The notes under the pieces were generated by a model, which was not told the DNA's origin, did not search any database, and worked only from the letters and a program-made list of their open reading frames with translations. From Crambe crambe (lineage: Eukaryota > Porifera > Demospongiae > Poecilosclerida > Crambeidae), in NCBI GenBank assembly GCA_963924555.1, contig OZ004581.1, positions 6,487,338 through 6,551,337 on the forward strand: a stretch of DNA of 64,000 nucleotides, given 5' to 3'. How positions within the stretch are numbered: the first letter of the stretch is position 1; each line of letters begins with the position of its first letter. Of this stretch, positions 45,263-55,651 are shown in pieces. The translations under genes and the position numbers were made by a program.

Positions 45263-45470
45263 CACAACTCCTTTGGTTTCATAGTCATGGTGGTTAGCTA
45301 GTAGATTTGTAGCTTGTAAATTTTAACAAGCTATAACAACTTTAAAATGTTTTGCGGATATTAAAGGTCCCTTTTTCCTAGGTCCTAAAAGAGGGTATTC
45401 ATGAATTTATGAGTGGAAATTCATGGGTGTAATAAATTATTATTACATTCTTTAGTGACCACACAAGTGC
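45263..45470. repeat. Inverted duplicate of 52328-52535
   Basis: attcacaactcctttggttt through agctagtagatttgtagctt to gtgaccacacaagtgc is the reverse complement of 52328-52535 with very few changes. The same sequence in direct orientation is present once more at 57680-57780 in diverged form. Confidence 0.85.
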
Positions 45471-45494
45471 ACTATAATTAATAATCAAATAATA

Positions 45495-45668
45495 TACTGT
45501 AAAAACAAAAGTGTTTGCATTTCGTCCCAATGCACACACTGTTTTTGTTCTTGGTGTGTGTGTTGGGACAATTTAGTGTGCAGTACACGCTTTCTAATCA
45601 AAAAACAAAAACAATGTGTGTGTGCATTGGGATAAAATGGTGTGCAGTAAACACTTTCATTACAGTGT
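45495..45668. mobile_element. CACTGTAAAA MITE, copy 2
   Basis: tactgtaaaaacaaaagtgt at the left and acactttcattacagtgta at the right. The interior has two inverted blocks with tgggacaa and gtgtgcagta words, so it may be a tandem or nested pair of the short form at 53006. Confidence 0.6.
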
Positions 45669-46297
45669 ATTTTCAATATGTGAGAACTATCAATTCAGCA
45701 AACTAATACAAGTGACTACGAGCGAAAAAAATTTCTTCTAAAATAGGGATAGTCATAAAATTTAGCTGCATTCCTATCACTCCTAGCCCTCCTAATTTCA
45801 ATAACCACACCTATATATCCCTACCCCTTACCCATACCCGTACCCATCACCAAACTCAAGAATCACAGCAAAACTACTATTCCTAGCTGTATACTTCACT
45901 CCTAGCTCCTTAGTGCAGTATGTAAAGATCATAACTTTAATAAAAGGTAACACCAATAATGGACATGAGATAAATCACTAAACTGGTATGTGTCATGTAT
46001 TTTAATAATGCAATGCACCTACATAAGGGAGTGTATTTTATATGGGAAGGATGGAGGGTGGGGGGCGGGGCACAAAGTTACTACATTATCATTCAGTCAA
46101 TCAAATATTGGGGCCCCTGGTGCCCCATGGTTCCTGCACCTATGCAATATGCATGCTACTAAAGTATCATATACGTGCATATAATTATTTTTAGCTATTA
46201 TTATTCAGCCCATGTACTTTTCTCTAGCTATTAGTGGCATCTGAGTACATTTATGCATGACTCCACACAGTTTATCAGCTAAGAAGTCTGCTGCCAT
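45669..46297. other. Intergenic, no gene seen
   Basis: No coding frame. The phrase ttgctgtggttcttga-type and the aaccacaccta string near 45795-45830 resemble the last 150 bases of the window (63840-64000) in reverse orientation. Confidence 0.4.
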
Positions 46298-46475
46298 GAT
46301 AAGAGATTACTTCCATGTTCCATCATAGTATGAGCACCCCCACCTGTCCTCTCACACATGCACGCACACACACACACGCACACATTACAATTTTGCAATT
46401 GTAGCTGTGCACTCCTAGCCAGTGGGAGGTGCTCATACTATGATGGAACATGGAAATATAATCTCTTTTTGCATG
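46298..46475. repeat. Fold-back repeat, arms about 45 bp
   Basis: ataagagattacttccatgt and ccatcatagtatgagcaccc are matched in reverse by gtgctcatactatgatgg and aacatggaaatataatctct. The centre has a short (AC)n stretch. Confidence 0.7.
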
Positions 46476-47700
46476 AAGGGCGGCATGCACCGCCAGACTA
46501 TGTAGCCTGTGATTTGATTTTATCATGTTTATCGACTAGCTGTACTCAGTGGCTAATTGTTATCGATAAACAAACCTATTAGGTGAGAATAACATACTAA
46601 AAATATGACAAATTTCATTATGCTAACTAAGCAAGTTTGTTAAAATAACAATAATTATTATTTTTTTGCAGTGATGCATGAATTAATAAACACTTACGTG
46701 TGTGGCTACGTATATGTACATGTGATAAACTACACTTGGAGAGCTATGACATCAGATTCTGAGCAGGAAATCTCTGATACATACGTAAGTTAGTTGCCTA
46801 TAACTGCATACATGTACGTAGCTAGTTTGGTTCCCATTGCATGTACAGTTAAGGCTTTTTTAAAGCATTCAATGCATAATTCATACAGTTAGCTACATAT
46901 TATGGCTCTTCTCTGGCCTCATATTGCATAATACATGTTGGCCAACGAGGTGACAGCATCCAGAAAGTACCAAATCATAAGCAAGTGAGTCATTCCTGCT
47001 CATCCATGGAATCCATGCAGTGAACTCTTGACATATTATTACAAATATGATATTTTGGTATAGTATTTCTTCTCCCTGCACACCAATAATTAAATACCTT
47101 CTGTACATGAGTATATCAGTAGGACAGGTGGGGGTGCTCATACTATAGAATGCAACAAAAATCTCTAATTATCATGGCAGACTTCTTATAGCTGCATGTC
47201 ATAACAAACTGTGTGGTAGTCACGTATACTCGTGCTGCTTATAGACACCATGTAACCCTCTGATCTTAATATACAGTTACTCCAGAACAATAATAATTAT
47301 CATTATGAAACGTCTGATCTTAACAGTTACTCCAGAACAACATCCTTTCGGGTTGTTATTAGCAGCTGCTTCCTTCAAGTAACCTCTTCCCGGGTCTCTA
47401 AACTGTCTAATCACTGAATGAATAAGTTTCTTTGATCTTTCTCTTTATCTGCTTACTAACTTGTGGTCACTGCTAATCTACATGGGCTGCAAAATATTAT
47501 ACGTAATGGGGAATAGCTACTATAAACACGATTATTATGTATGTACAATACTTTATTATTTAGGCCACTATTAATAGAATGATTGTTTCCTGTCCACCGC
47601 CCGCATATTGAAAATGTCACTGCATCAAAAAATACTATTACTGCCACTGCTCATGCGTGCAATAGAGCGCGCACATTTGGCTTCATAAACAGCTCTTTTA
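46476..47700. other. Intergenic with partial R1 copy
   Basis: About 46870-47150 is a partial copy of family R1 (gttggccaacgaggtgacag, caggtgggggtgctcata). The rest shows a local duplication near 47255-47345 (ctgatcttaa, cagttactccagaacaa twice). No gene is seen. Confidence 0.5.
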
Positions 47701-48084
47701 TCCCCCCACTGCTTGCATTCATCCCGGGAGGGGGTACAAAGTTGGTATGGCAAAATAATTAAGTGTTTGACACTGGGTGGGGGTTAATTCGTAGGCTTAG
47801 GAACTTTATAACAGAAAACTTATGCAGCTCAGTGTTTCCTCCCAGTATACTAAATGCAGGACGGGCCACCCTGTTTGGATATAGAACTTCAAAGAAAGTG
47901 GGCTGGGTCTATGGCACTAATAGAATTATTATTTTACTTAGCACCCTGTTTGAAAGTACTGCTAGCCTCATTAAAATTCCTTCACACCTTGAACTTGTAA
48001 CTTGTGGTTGACCTCGGTAATTGTTTCCTGTGGGCGTGGTTCATAGTGAAGAACCAATTAACTGACGTGTGGGCGCTAGCTGCA

Positions 48085-48130
48085 CAAAAGGCGTCATAAT
48101 AACGACTTTGTTCTACTCCACTGAACTAAG
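48085..48130 (+). promoter_or_regulatory. Leader exon end of gene E
   Basis: aaaaggcgtcataataacga, then tctactccactga, then ctaag before gtaagccacg (donor at 48131). Gene F has the same words and donor. No TATA box is evident, unlike A and B. The 496-bp intron 48131-48626 ends tttactgttgcag and contains a C run of about 31 (48399-48429). Confidence 0.55.
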
Positions 48131-48396
48131 GTAAGCCACGTTCAGTTAATAGCTAGATATCTGTATGGATGCTGCAGCCCCATATCGAAATAATCAACCC
48201 ACTGCCTGTTGCTATATAGGCGGCTGAAAAGCCTGAAATGTATGAGGAGCCAAGCTAGCTAGATTTTAGTTGCATCCAACTTTTTATTTTGTGTGCTCAC
48301 CTGTTTCCATCCTTTTACTTATAAGATGTCCTATATTAGCTATGTTGTAGAGCATTGGGTTTTTGAAATTAGGAGATCTGGGGGGCATGCCTACCC

Positions 48397-48431
<35 letters not shown>

Positions 48432-48641
48432 AAAAAAAGAAAAAAAAAGAATATAGTATATAGTTAGGATCTATGCAATCTGGTGCGATAATTATGAGGA
48501 GGTAATATTTATTGCATTAGAATTTTTTTCATATCAGCAATAAATCTTTACTGAGATTCAATCAGTTTAGCTATCTCTGTGGCAGTTACACTCCTGAGTA
48601 TGTGCTTTATTCATTTACTGTTGCAGATTGCAAGATTGACC

Positions 48642-49958
48642 ATGCTTAACTGCATCATACTAAGTTCAGTACTAATTGCACTGATCCCTAGTGCCTCTGC
48701 TCAGATAGGGAGCCTAGGAACCTGCTCGCCATCTGAAATCGATAAATACATCCGCTCTCTCAATGATGGCGCGACATGCTTAGCTGCTTCCAATGCTCTA
48801 CTTGCAGGAGGCCCTAACATCGATAATGCTTTGAACACCTACTGCACTAGAGAATGTGGAGGTGCTATTTTAATACATCTTCTTTTAAATTGTGGTGAAG
48901 CTATTGTACCAGGTTTTGTTGCTGCTTACTTATCCTGCTTGCCAGTCACTGGTAGCTCATTGGGTTCTCGTTGTAGAGCTACTCTGCCTGGTATTATAGA
49001 TGCTTCAGTCCTCCAAAATGTTAGTCCTTGTGCAAGTTACAATGAATCGAATCCTTTAGTTTGTCCAAGTGGGTGCAGGACTGGCCTTACAACTGCTCGA
49101 GCTCAAGTAGGATGTTGTTTTCAAGCTGTGTACAATGATACTGATCTACTTCAAAGCTATTTGATGCAAGGTACGGTGAATGCAACTGAATTTGCCTTGA
49201 TAAACCAACTCAGAAATCCATCGCTTTGGTCTGCTTGTCAAGTGGATTTAACACCACAATGCACTCAATCACCATTTCCCAGAAATCCCAGATATGTAAG
49301 TGGTACTTGTGAATCATCTAAGATCGACAGTTATCTTTCCATTCTTTCTGCAAGTTCCACTCTTTCCTTAAGTTGCAGAAGAGATTATCCAAATATTATT
49401 CAATCGCTTGATTTCTTACGTACTCCTACTGGTATGCAGACACTTGATAGGATATGTACTGCTCAGTGTGGTGGTGCTGTAAGCAAGTTCTACAATGACA
49501 CTTGTAACGATGAAATCATATCTCTTGATATTGAATCCTCCTGCCTTCCATCTGATGGAACGAGAGGCAATCGCTGTCGATACGTGCTTGATCGCTCGCT
49601 AGCTACTGAGCCTGTAATCATTAATCTTTTAAACTGTTTTACTTTCGACCCTTCTGATACGAGCAGTACCTGTCCTGGTGCCTGTAGAAATGCTCTATCA
49701 TCTCTATCCTCTGAATTTGGCTGCTGTTATCAAAGCATTCATAATTCCACAGGATACTTTGATGCCAAGATCGTCAATGAAGAGTCAAACTTTCCAGAAA
49801 GAGCTTTCTGGTTGGCAATTCGTAATCCAGTACTTTGGGATAAGTGTAGAGTTCCTTTGGTGAAAAAATGTACTGGAAATGCTTTCTCTGCTGCAGTGAA
49901 GTTCATTGCTTCCTTTTCAGTTTTGCTTTTTGTAATTGTGGCATCTCTGAATCTTTGA
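48642..49958 (+). CDS. Secreted GPI-anchor-type protein with two 14-cysteine modules, copy E
   Basis: 438 residues. The start is the Met of the signal peptide (MLNCIILSSVLIALI, then PSASAQ), a few bases after the acceptor ttgcag at 48626. The frame is open 21 codons further upstream, but that part is intron. Both modules keep 14 cysteines. The shared module phrase appears as LINQLRNPSLWSAC in the first and LAIRNPVLWDKC in the second. The end, NAFSAAVKFIASFSVLLFVI, fits a GPI signal; there is no Thr/Pro stalk. It differs from F at about 17 of 438 residues, clustered in the linker CPSGC region and near the last cysteines. AATAAA lies at 50178. Function unknown. Confidence 0.88.
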   Translation: MLNCIILSSVLIALIPSASAQIGSLGTCSPSEIDKYIRSLNDGATCLAASNALLAGGPNIDNALNTYCTRECGGAILIHLLLNCGEAIVPGFVAAYLSCLPVTGSSLGSRCRATLPGIIDASVLQNVSPCASYNESNPLVCPSGCRTGLTTARAQVGCCFQAVYNDTDLLQSYLMQGTVNATEFALINQLRNPSLWSACQVDLTPQCTQSPFPRNPRYVSGTCESSKIDSYLSILSASSTLSLSCRRDYPNIIQSLDFLRTPTGMQTLDRICTAQCGGAVSKFYNDTCNDEIISLDIESSCLPSDGTRGNRCRYVLDRSLATEPVIINLLNCFTFDPSDTSSTCPGACRNALSSLSSEFGCCYQSIHNSTGYFDAKIVNEESNFPERAFWLAIRNPVLWDKCRVPLVKKCTGNAFSAAVKFIASFSVLLFVIVASLNL

Positions 49959-50089
49959 ATAATAGCTACTCTACATAAAATAACTAGCTATTGTGTAAAA
50001 GCTATTATATAACTTTTGTTTGTTATTATAGAAAAGCTGCTATTATAATAAAATTTTGCTTGTTATTACAGTTAGTAAATCCTCTTTTT

Positions 50090-50480
50090 TTGAACAGTCT
50101 TGATAAAATCATTTATGTGATGATGAAGCCTATAGTATAAGTGAGTCATTCATGATCGATCCATCAAAGCTGCAATGAATAAAACTTAATTAGACAGTAA
50201 TAATATGATCTGGTAATGTAGCAATAATAGTATAATTATTTTTTGCTTGTTACACAGTGAACTTGCCTACAGCTAGCTACACCTCTAGGCCATGGGAGGT
50301 GGTCTCTGTATGGGATTTTTGAAACACAATCAGGTGGTCTTTATAGAAGGGTGGACTCTGAATACTTTAAGGCAGGTTTCACTGTAGTTATTCCGTAGTT
50401 AGCTAGCTCTTTTTATGAACAGTTTTGATAAAAGTGTTGATGAAGCCTTAAGTGAATCTATCCCAATAACGAATAAAGCT
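50090..50480 (+). repeat. 3'-flank modules behind gene E
   Basis: First module: gtcttgataaaatcattta to gatccatcaaagctgca. Second: acagttttgataaaagtgtt to ataaagctgtgacc. Both have outer inverted words. Each also contains AATAAA close to its right edge or just after it, so they may supply the poly(A) signals of the gene. Confidence 0.6.
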
Positions 50481-51095
50481 GTGACCAGAACCTTATGGTG
50501 CAGAACATTGAAAGTTGTTATAGCTTGATATAACTATGGAACCAACATTATTCAATAGCTCTAGACAAGATGATCATCAATTTCAATTTTTGCTCCTTTT
50601 CATTTAAACAGTGATCAGGTGTACACATAATAGCCTTAATTGAGATGTGTGTGTATGATAAAAATCAATAATACTATTGTAGTTTTCATCAAACAGGAAA
50701 AGTATGAATGCTGTTCCATCTCCCTCCTATATAGCTAGATCAAATCTGGTACATTCTGGAAGTTTTTGGTTATGTAAATTTTAAGGACAGAAAAACAACA
50801 ACAAAAAATAAAAATAAAAAAAAAGGCAAAAAAAAAAAACAAACAAAAATAAACCTTGATTAACTCTCCATCACTGCTTTACCTATTCCGGTTATTCAGG
50901 TAGGCAACAGGCTCAGTGTTCCAGAGAAGTCCCACTGAAACTCTGAGGCCTGACTCCCTCCCTTCCTTCCCCTTTCAAATAAAAGCAGCATGTGACTATA
51001 CAAATGATGCATTCTTATGAAATATCTTGACAATAATTTCACCTACATAGGGTATATAATTTTAGATCCCGTTGCTATGTGGTTGCTATGTGCAT
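50481..51095. other. Start of the insertion unique to block 1
   Basis: Sequence after about 50580 has no counterpart in block 2. It includes an A-rich stretch (50795-50850). No coding frame. Confidence 0.5.
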
Positions 51096-51765
51096 AAGGG
51101 AGTTGGTACCCACAACTTTGGTGGTTTTCGAAAATATTTCGTCGAACTTCTAGGCTTCATACTGCCTTCATACATGCCCCTAGAACTTTTTTTTTACCAC
51201 CAAAATGCAGCTTTTTTAAAGAGCTTTCCAATGGTCTATTTAAAAAACTTCTAAGCCCAACCATGACCGAGATAGCAAAAATATTTTGGAAAATTCTACA
51301 ACTGATATCTCAAGATATATACATTTATAACACTTCATACTTATTATGTGTTTAATACATGCCAAACACTACACAATGTATGCAGGAATTAGCTGTATCA
51401 ACATGTGGTTGGAAGCTACTCAAATGTGAATGACCACATTGACCACCACTTAGTGGTATGTACACAGCTGATTTCCTGCATACATTGTGTAGTGTTTGGC
51501 ATGTATTAAACACATAATAAGTATGAAGGGTTATAAATGTATATATTTTGAGATATCAGTTGTAGAATTTTCCAAAATATTTTTGCTATCTCGGTCATGG
51601 TTGGACTTAGGAGTTTTTTAAATAGACCATTGGAAAGCTCTTTAAAAAAGCTGCATTTTGGTGGTAAAAAAAAAGGTTCTAGGGGCATGTATGAAGGCAG
51701 TATGAAGCCTAGAAGTTCGACGAAATATTTTCGAAAACCACCAAAGTTGTGGGAACCAACCCCCA
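51096..51765. mobile_element. Large fold-back element, arms about 300 bp, only in block 1
   Basis: The arm starting agttggtacccacaactttg and running through gaaaatatttcgtcgaactt, accgagatagcaaaaatatt and gccaaacactacacaatgta is repeated in reverse from about 51470 to 51765. The arms are nearly identical, so it is young or gene-converted. The ~50-bp centre is itself partly inverted (accacattgaccaccactta). No protein is encoded; frames on both strands mirror each other. Confidence 0.85.
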
Positions 51766-51904
51766 TCAGCAAGTGTGCACTAATTCTGTAGGAGTGCACT
51801 AATTTTGTAGGAGTGCACTAATTTTTTGCATCCCCAGGCTATGCTGAATGCTGTAAGACAGCTTGAAGAGGTTGTTGAAGTTCTGCCTTTTATGCTGGCT
51901 ACTA

Positions 51905-52018
51905 TACTCTCTGAAAAGCTTGTTGGGTTTGAAACGTTATGAATATCATGTCATTATAAACGTGCAACGTGGTCAATGAATAAATTCCACGTTTCAAACC
52001 CAACAAGCTTTTCTGAGA
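51905..52018. repeat. Hairpin with CTCTGAAAAGCTTGTTGGG arms
   Basis: ctctgaaaagcttgttgggt and tgaaacgt pair with acgtttcaaacccaacaagc and ttttctgagag. The arms are about 30 bp and the loop about 45 bp. Confidence 0.75.
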
Positions 52019-52327
52019 GTAGCTAGTATAAAAGAAGGAACATTCTAGCTGGTCTACAGCAAGCTGGTGTTTCACACGCCGCCGCCTTCTTTGATCTTCG
52101 GACTGGGCAGGAGCATCAGCAGGTACGTGGACTATTTTTGCCGCCATTTCACAACTCAAGAAAGAAGTGGAAACACAACAATTAGCTAGATATAGCAAAC
52201 CAAACAGTACTGATGTTTGTAACTATGGACTACAGTAGCTACGCGCATGCGCAATGGGATCTAAAATAGATAAAGCATGTGCACGAGGTTTCTGGTTGAT
52301 TTAGTGCACCGTAGCCCGAGGGCCGCA

Positions 52328-52535
52328 CTTGTGTGGTCACTAAAGAATGTAATAATAATTTATTACACCCATGAATTTCCACTCATAAATTCATGAATAC
52401 CCTGTTTTAGGACCTAGGAAAAAGGGACCTTTAATATCCGCAAAACATTTTAAAGTTGTTATAGCTTGTTAAAATTTACAAGCTACAAATCTACTAGCTA
52501 ACCACCATGACTATGAAACCAAAGGAGTTGTGAAT
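52328..52535. repeat. Partner of the inverted duplicate at 45263
   Basis: Contains acttgtgtggtcactaaaga, then gaatttccactcataaattc, then gcaaaacattttaaagttgt. The first part resembles the end word of family R1 (accacgtggtcacaaaagaa). Confidence 0.8.
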
Positions 52536-53005
52536 TTTATTCAAAAGCTCTTAATGAAAGAATTAATTTAACTCAAATTTCAATTTTCACTCCATAAGGT
52601 CCCTTTTCCTAGATTCGGTCACTATTATCATGCATATAGCCAATGCAATGCTGAGTATACCTATAATCTGCATGACAACTACACTGTACTTTGTTATGAC
52701 ATAGAGCTAAGAAAAAAATTAAAAGCACCTCCACTTGTCCTATGCATGATGTGTATAATATTATGTGACAGTCCCGGGTACCCCATTTTTTAAGTAGCTG
52801 GCAATTTCTCAAACATACTTTGATGAAGTATTGTCCTAAACTTCTGTCTTGTGTTTTATACTGATTGAACTATCTCTATAACACATTTCAAGACCTATAG
52901 GCCACTAGTAGTCATGAGTTATGGACAGCTAATGTATGGAAAAGTGGCCATTTTAATTCTACTTGGGACTGTCACATATGTCATCTGTTATAAAGGCTAC
53001 GTGAT

Positions 53006-53111
53006 ACACAGTAAAAACGAAAGTGTGTACTGCACACTAAATTGTCCACCAAAAATAAAAACAGTGTGTGGCATTGGGACAAAATGCAAACATTTTAGTT
53101 TTTACAGTGAT
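53006..53111. mobile_element. CACTGTAAAA MITE, copy 3 (block 1)
   Basis: cacagtaaaaacgaaagtgt at the left and attttagtttttacagtg at the right. ATA is present on both sides. The same insertion is found at the equivalent place in block 2 (58236-58341), so it predates the block duplication. Confidence 0.7.
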
Positions 53112-53633
53112 ATATCATCTGATTATTATACCCACATAAGTAGCTAGGTATTATATTGGTATGGGAGAAGAAATACCATATCTGATATAATTAATAATGA
53201 GGTCAAGAGTTCAATTAATGGGTCCATGGAAGTATAAGCAGATACTACTTTATAGTTACAATAGCAATCAAACTACCACAAAAAATGTAAACAAACCAGT
53301 TCAATGTTGTGGCCACCAGCTTATCAGTATCAGAATCTGAAAATGTGTAAAAACATGTTAACACACTACAATTACATGGTATGTATGTTGTCACACCTGT
53401 GAAGGGAGAAATAGATTGGGGAAGCATTCACTCTTCCACTCCGTTTGGCTAGAACACTGCCCTCTAGGCCTGATTATATATGATTCCAGAGGAACTCTTT
53501 CAGTATGGTGAAATGTACACTCCCTAATATTTCATGTTTTTGGACCCCCTTTCATCCTGGCTAAATCGTACAAAGTTGACCACACAGAGTATGCAAAAAT
53601 TAATAGACAACAGAAAATCAAATCAGAACATTC

Positions 53634-53864
53634 CTAATTAGTTTTCATATATACATGTCCATAAGCAATGCCAGGCACAGTTAGGCTAACAATTTTATGA
53701 GTAGAGTCTCTCTGGAAGTACACCCATGCTCCAATGTGACCAGAGTGAAGGACGAAACAAGGAACGGACAAACCCCTCAGGCTGATCTGGAAGGAGTCAT
53801 CCTCACGCCATTCCAGGAAGGCAGTGTCACCTCCCTCACTAGTAAAGAGTGTTGGGTGTCCAAA
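53634..53864 (-). pseudogene. Orphan copy of the beta-lactamase terminal exon (block 1)
   Basis: On the - strand it encodes the same sequence as the last exon of the gene at 60143-63700, from FGHPTLFT through LEWR(K/E)DDSFQISLRG to HVYMKTN, with a few substitutions and an open frame of about 75 codons ending in TAG. The splice acceptor and the first 15 codons are missing, because about 100 bp present in block 2 are lost between gtgtccaaa and cgctcttt. No other exon of the gene is near. It was probably carried along in the tandem duplication. Confidence 0.8.
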
Positions 53865-54649
53865 GGACGCTCTTTAGGGCCCCTTTCCCATAACATCACA
53901 TAACACATTTTTAATCTCTGAGAAAAAAAGATAACCTCTCTATAAAGGACAAAGTCAAAGTGTCCTTGGTTCAAATGTATACATACATGGGAGGAATCAT
54001 AATGCTGCTAAAGTCTATTTGCATTCACCTTGCCCCTTGATCATTCACTATAACTGCTCTAACTTTCTCAACAGAGAGCTGATTATCTACTCTCTCTGCT
54101 GGTGCCAGTTGCATGCTATAGCTAATGTGGATCCATCGGTTGTTGTAGTTAATATGGACCCACCAGTTGCTGTGGCAGTTGTGGATGCCTTGCCAAATAA
54201 GGTTGTCTGCACAGCCATGGGATCTTGTTTGCTTCTTGTTTGCTTCATCAGCATAATAATTAACTTCATGTGACTTACCCCCCTCCCCACCTAAACGTCA
54301 AAATGATGTTTTATTGTCCAAAAATAGTTTGGAGACGCCCCCTAAGGGTGGTGCAGGTACTAGTAACCATGTATGGTCACAAAAGAATGTAATTATTGCC
54401 CAATATACTCACTGTACTTGCAATAGCACCACAAAAAATGTAAAGAAAAACTAGTACAGTGTTGTCACTATAGGCCACCAGCTTATAATTAGAATCTGAA
54501 ATGTAAAAATATGTTAACTAACACACTACAATTACATGGTACGTATGTTGTCACACCTGTGCATGTGGAAGGAGATGGGGAGAGCTCACTCTTCCACTCC
54601 TTGGCTAGAGCACTGGTGCCCACATCCAGAGCAACTCTGCATGGTTCGA
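53865..54649. other. Junction between block 1 and block 2
   Basis: Contains a third copy (about 54425-54640) of the segment accacaaaaaatgtaaa ... acacactacaattacatggt ... tcttccactcc, also present at 53270-53460 and interrupted at 58495-59900. A frame at 54019-54273 has a hydrophobic end but no counterpart and is not supported as a gene. Confidence 0.5.
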
Positions 54650-54947
54650 TCACTACTGCTTGCATTCATCCCGGGAGGGAGTACAAAGTTGACTACACAG
54701 AGTATGCCAAAATTAAGTTGACACTAGTGGGTTATAAAAATTTGTATTAGTTTAGGAACTTTGCAGCTATAGGCTGACAGAATCAAGCACCTCAAAAACC
54801 AAAGAGGTAGGTTAACAATCTCATTAAAATTCCTTCACACCTTGAACTTGTAACTAGTGGTTGCATGTGGTTGACCTCAGTAATTGTTTCCTGTGGGCGT
54901 GGTTCATAGTGAAGAACCAATTAACTGACGTGTGGGCGCGCCTGCGA

Positions 54948-55168
54948 GACTACTGTTGATTTCACTTCCCTTCGAACTTCCGTGAATATATCCGTGGGGC
55001 GTGGCTCGTGATAGAGAAGCGCTATCTCCACGCTCTTTGCACAAGAGCTAGCTCAGAATAAGAGTTTCAAGTTGCTGCTAAGAGCGTAGAGATAGCTTCA
55101 CTCTAGCACCTGCCACGCCCCACGGATATATTCACGGAAATTCGAAGGGAAGTGAAATCTACAGTAAT
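54948..55168. mobile_element. 220-bp inverted-repeat MITE inserted upstream of gene F only
   Basis: The left arm gatttcacttcccttcgaac, ttccgtgaatatatccgtgg and ggcgtggc is matched in reverse at the right (gccacgcc, ccacggatatattcacggaa, gggaagtgaaatc). Outer words actactgt / acagtaat extend the pairing. Gene E has the empty site: gtgggcgctagctgcacaaaagg at about 48069-48090. The element ends about 40 bp before the F leader exon donor, so it sits in or at the promoter. Confidence 0.85.
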
Positions 55169-55206
55169 AGCTACACAAAAGGCGTTGACCGTTCTACTCC
55201 ACTGAG
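55165..55206 (+). promoter_or_regulatory. Leader exon end of gene F
   Basis: acacaaaaggcgttgaccgt and tctactccactgag precede the donor gtaagccacg at 55207. The 430-bp intron 55207-55636 ends ttattactgttgcag and contains a C run followed by an A run near 55408-55441. Confidence 0.55.
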
Positions 55207-55407
55207 GTAAGCCACGTTCAGTTGATAGCTAGATATCTGTATGAATGCACCCGCTGCCTGTTGCTATAGGCGGCTGAAATGTATGAGGAGCCAAGCTAGC
55301 TAGATTTCCAACTTTTTATTTTGTGTGCTCATAAAATTTTGTTTCCATCCTTTTACTTATAAGATGTGCTATTTTGCAGAGCATTGGGTCTTGAAATTAG
55401 GATTGAG

Positions 55408-55438
<31 letters not shown>

Positions 55439-55651
55439 AAGAAAGAAGAATATAGCGCAGCACTAGGGGTCTATGCAATCTGGTGCAATAATTACGAGGA
55501 GGTAATATTTATTGCATTATTTAATATATCCAGCAATAAATCTTTACTGAGATTCAATTAGTGAATCTCTGTGGCAGTTACACTCCTGAAGATGTGCTTT
55601 ATTCATTAATTTCTGTATTACTTATTACTGTTGCAGATTGCAAGATTGACC

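Larger units (their letters stand above)
47700..53900 (+). repeat. Tandem segmental duplication, block 1
   Basis: Block 1 aligns with block 2 (about 54650-60500) in order: cttgcattcatcccgggagg, ccttcacaccttgaacttgt, the leader exon and long intron of the cysteine-rich gene, its coding exon, 3'-flank modules, gtccctttt-cctagattcggt, the CACTGTAAAA MITE, and a beta-lactamase terminal exon. Differences are a ~1.8 kb insertion in block 1 (about 50580-52430), a promoter MITE in block 2 and a 1.2-kb fold-back element in block 2. Uncollapsed haplotypes in the assembly could also produce this picture. Confidence 0.8.

Noticed and set aside
48579-48641. Upstream Met for gene E
   Set aside because: It sits inside the leader intron before the acceptor ttgcag. 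F and E share the downstream signal-peptide Met.
51506-51799. 97-residue frame, and its partner at 51072-51254
   Set aside because: Both are the two arms of one fold-back element, so the same peptide appears on both strands.
52914-53147. 77-residue frame conserved at 58143-58355
   Set aside because: The similarity is explained by block duplication. Half of the frame is the CACTGTAAAA MITE, and the frame ends differ because of a 4-bp insertion.
54019-54273. 84-residue frame with a hydrophobic end
   Set aside because: There is no counterpart in the other block, no splice or promoter context, and the opposite strand is equally open.
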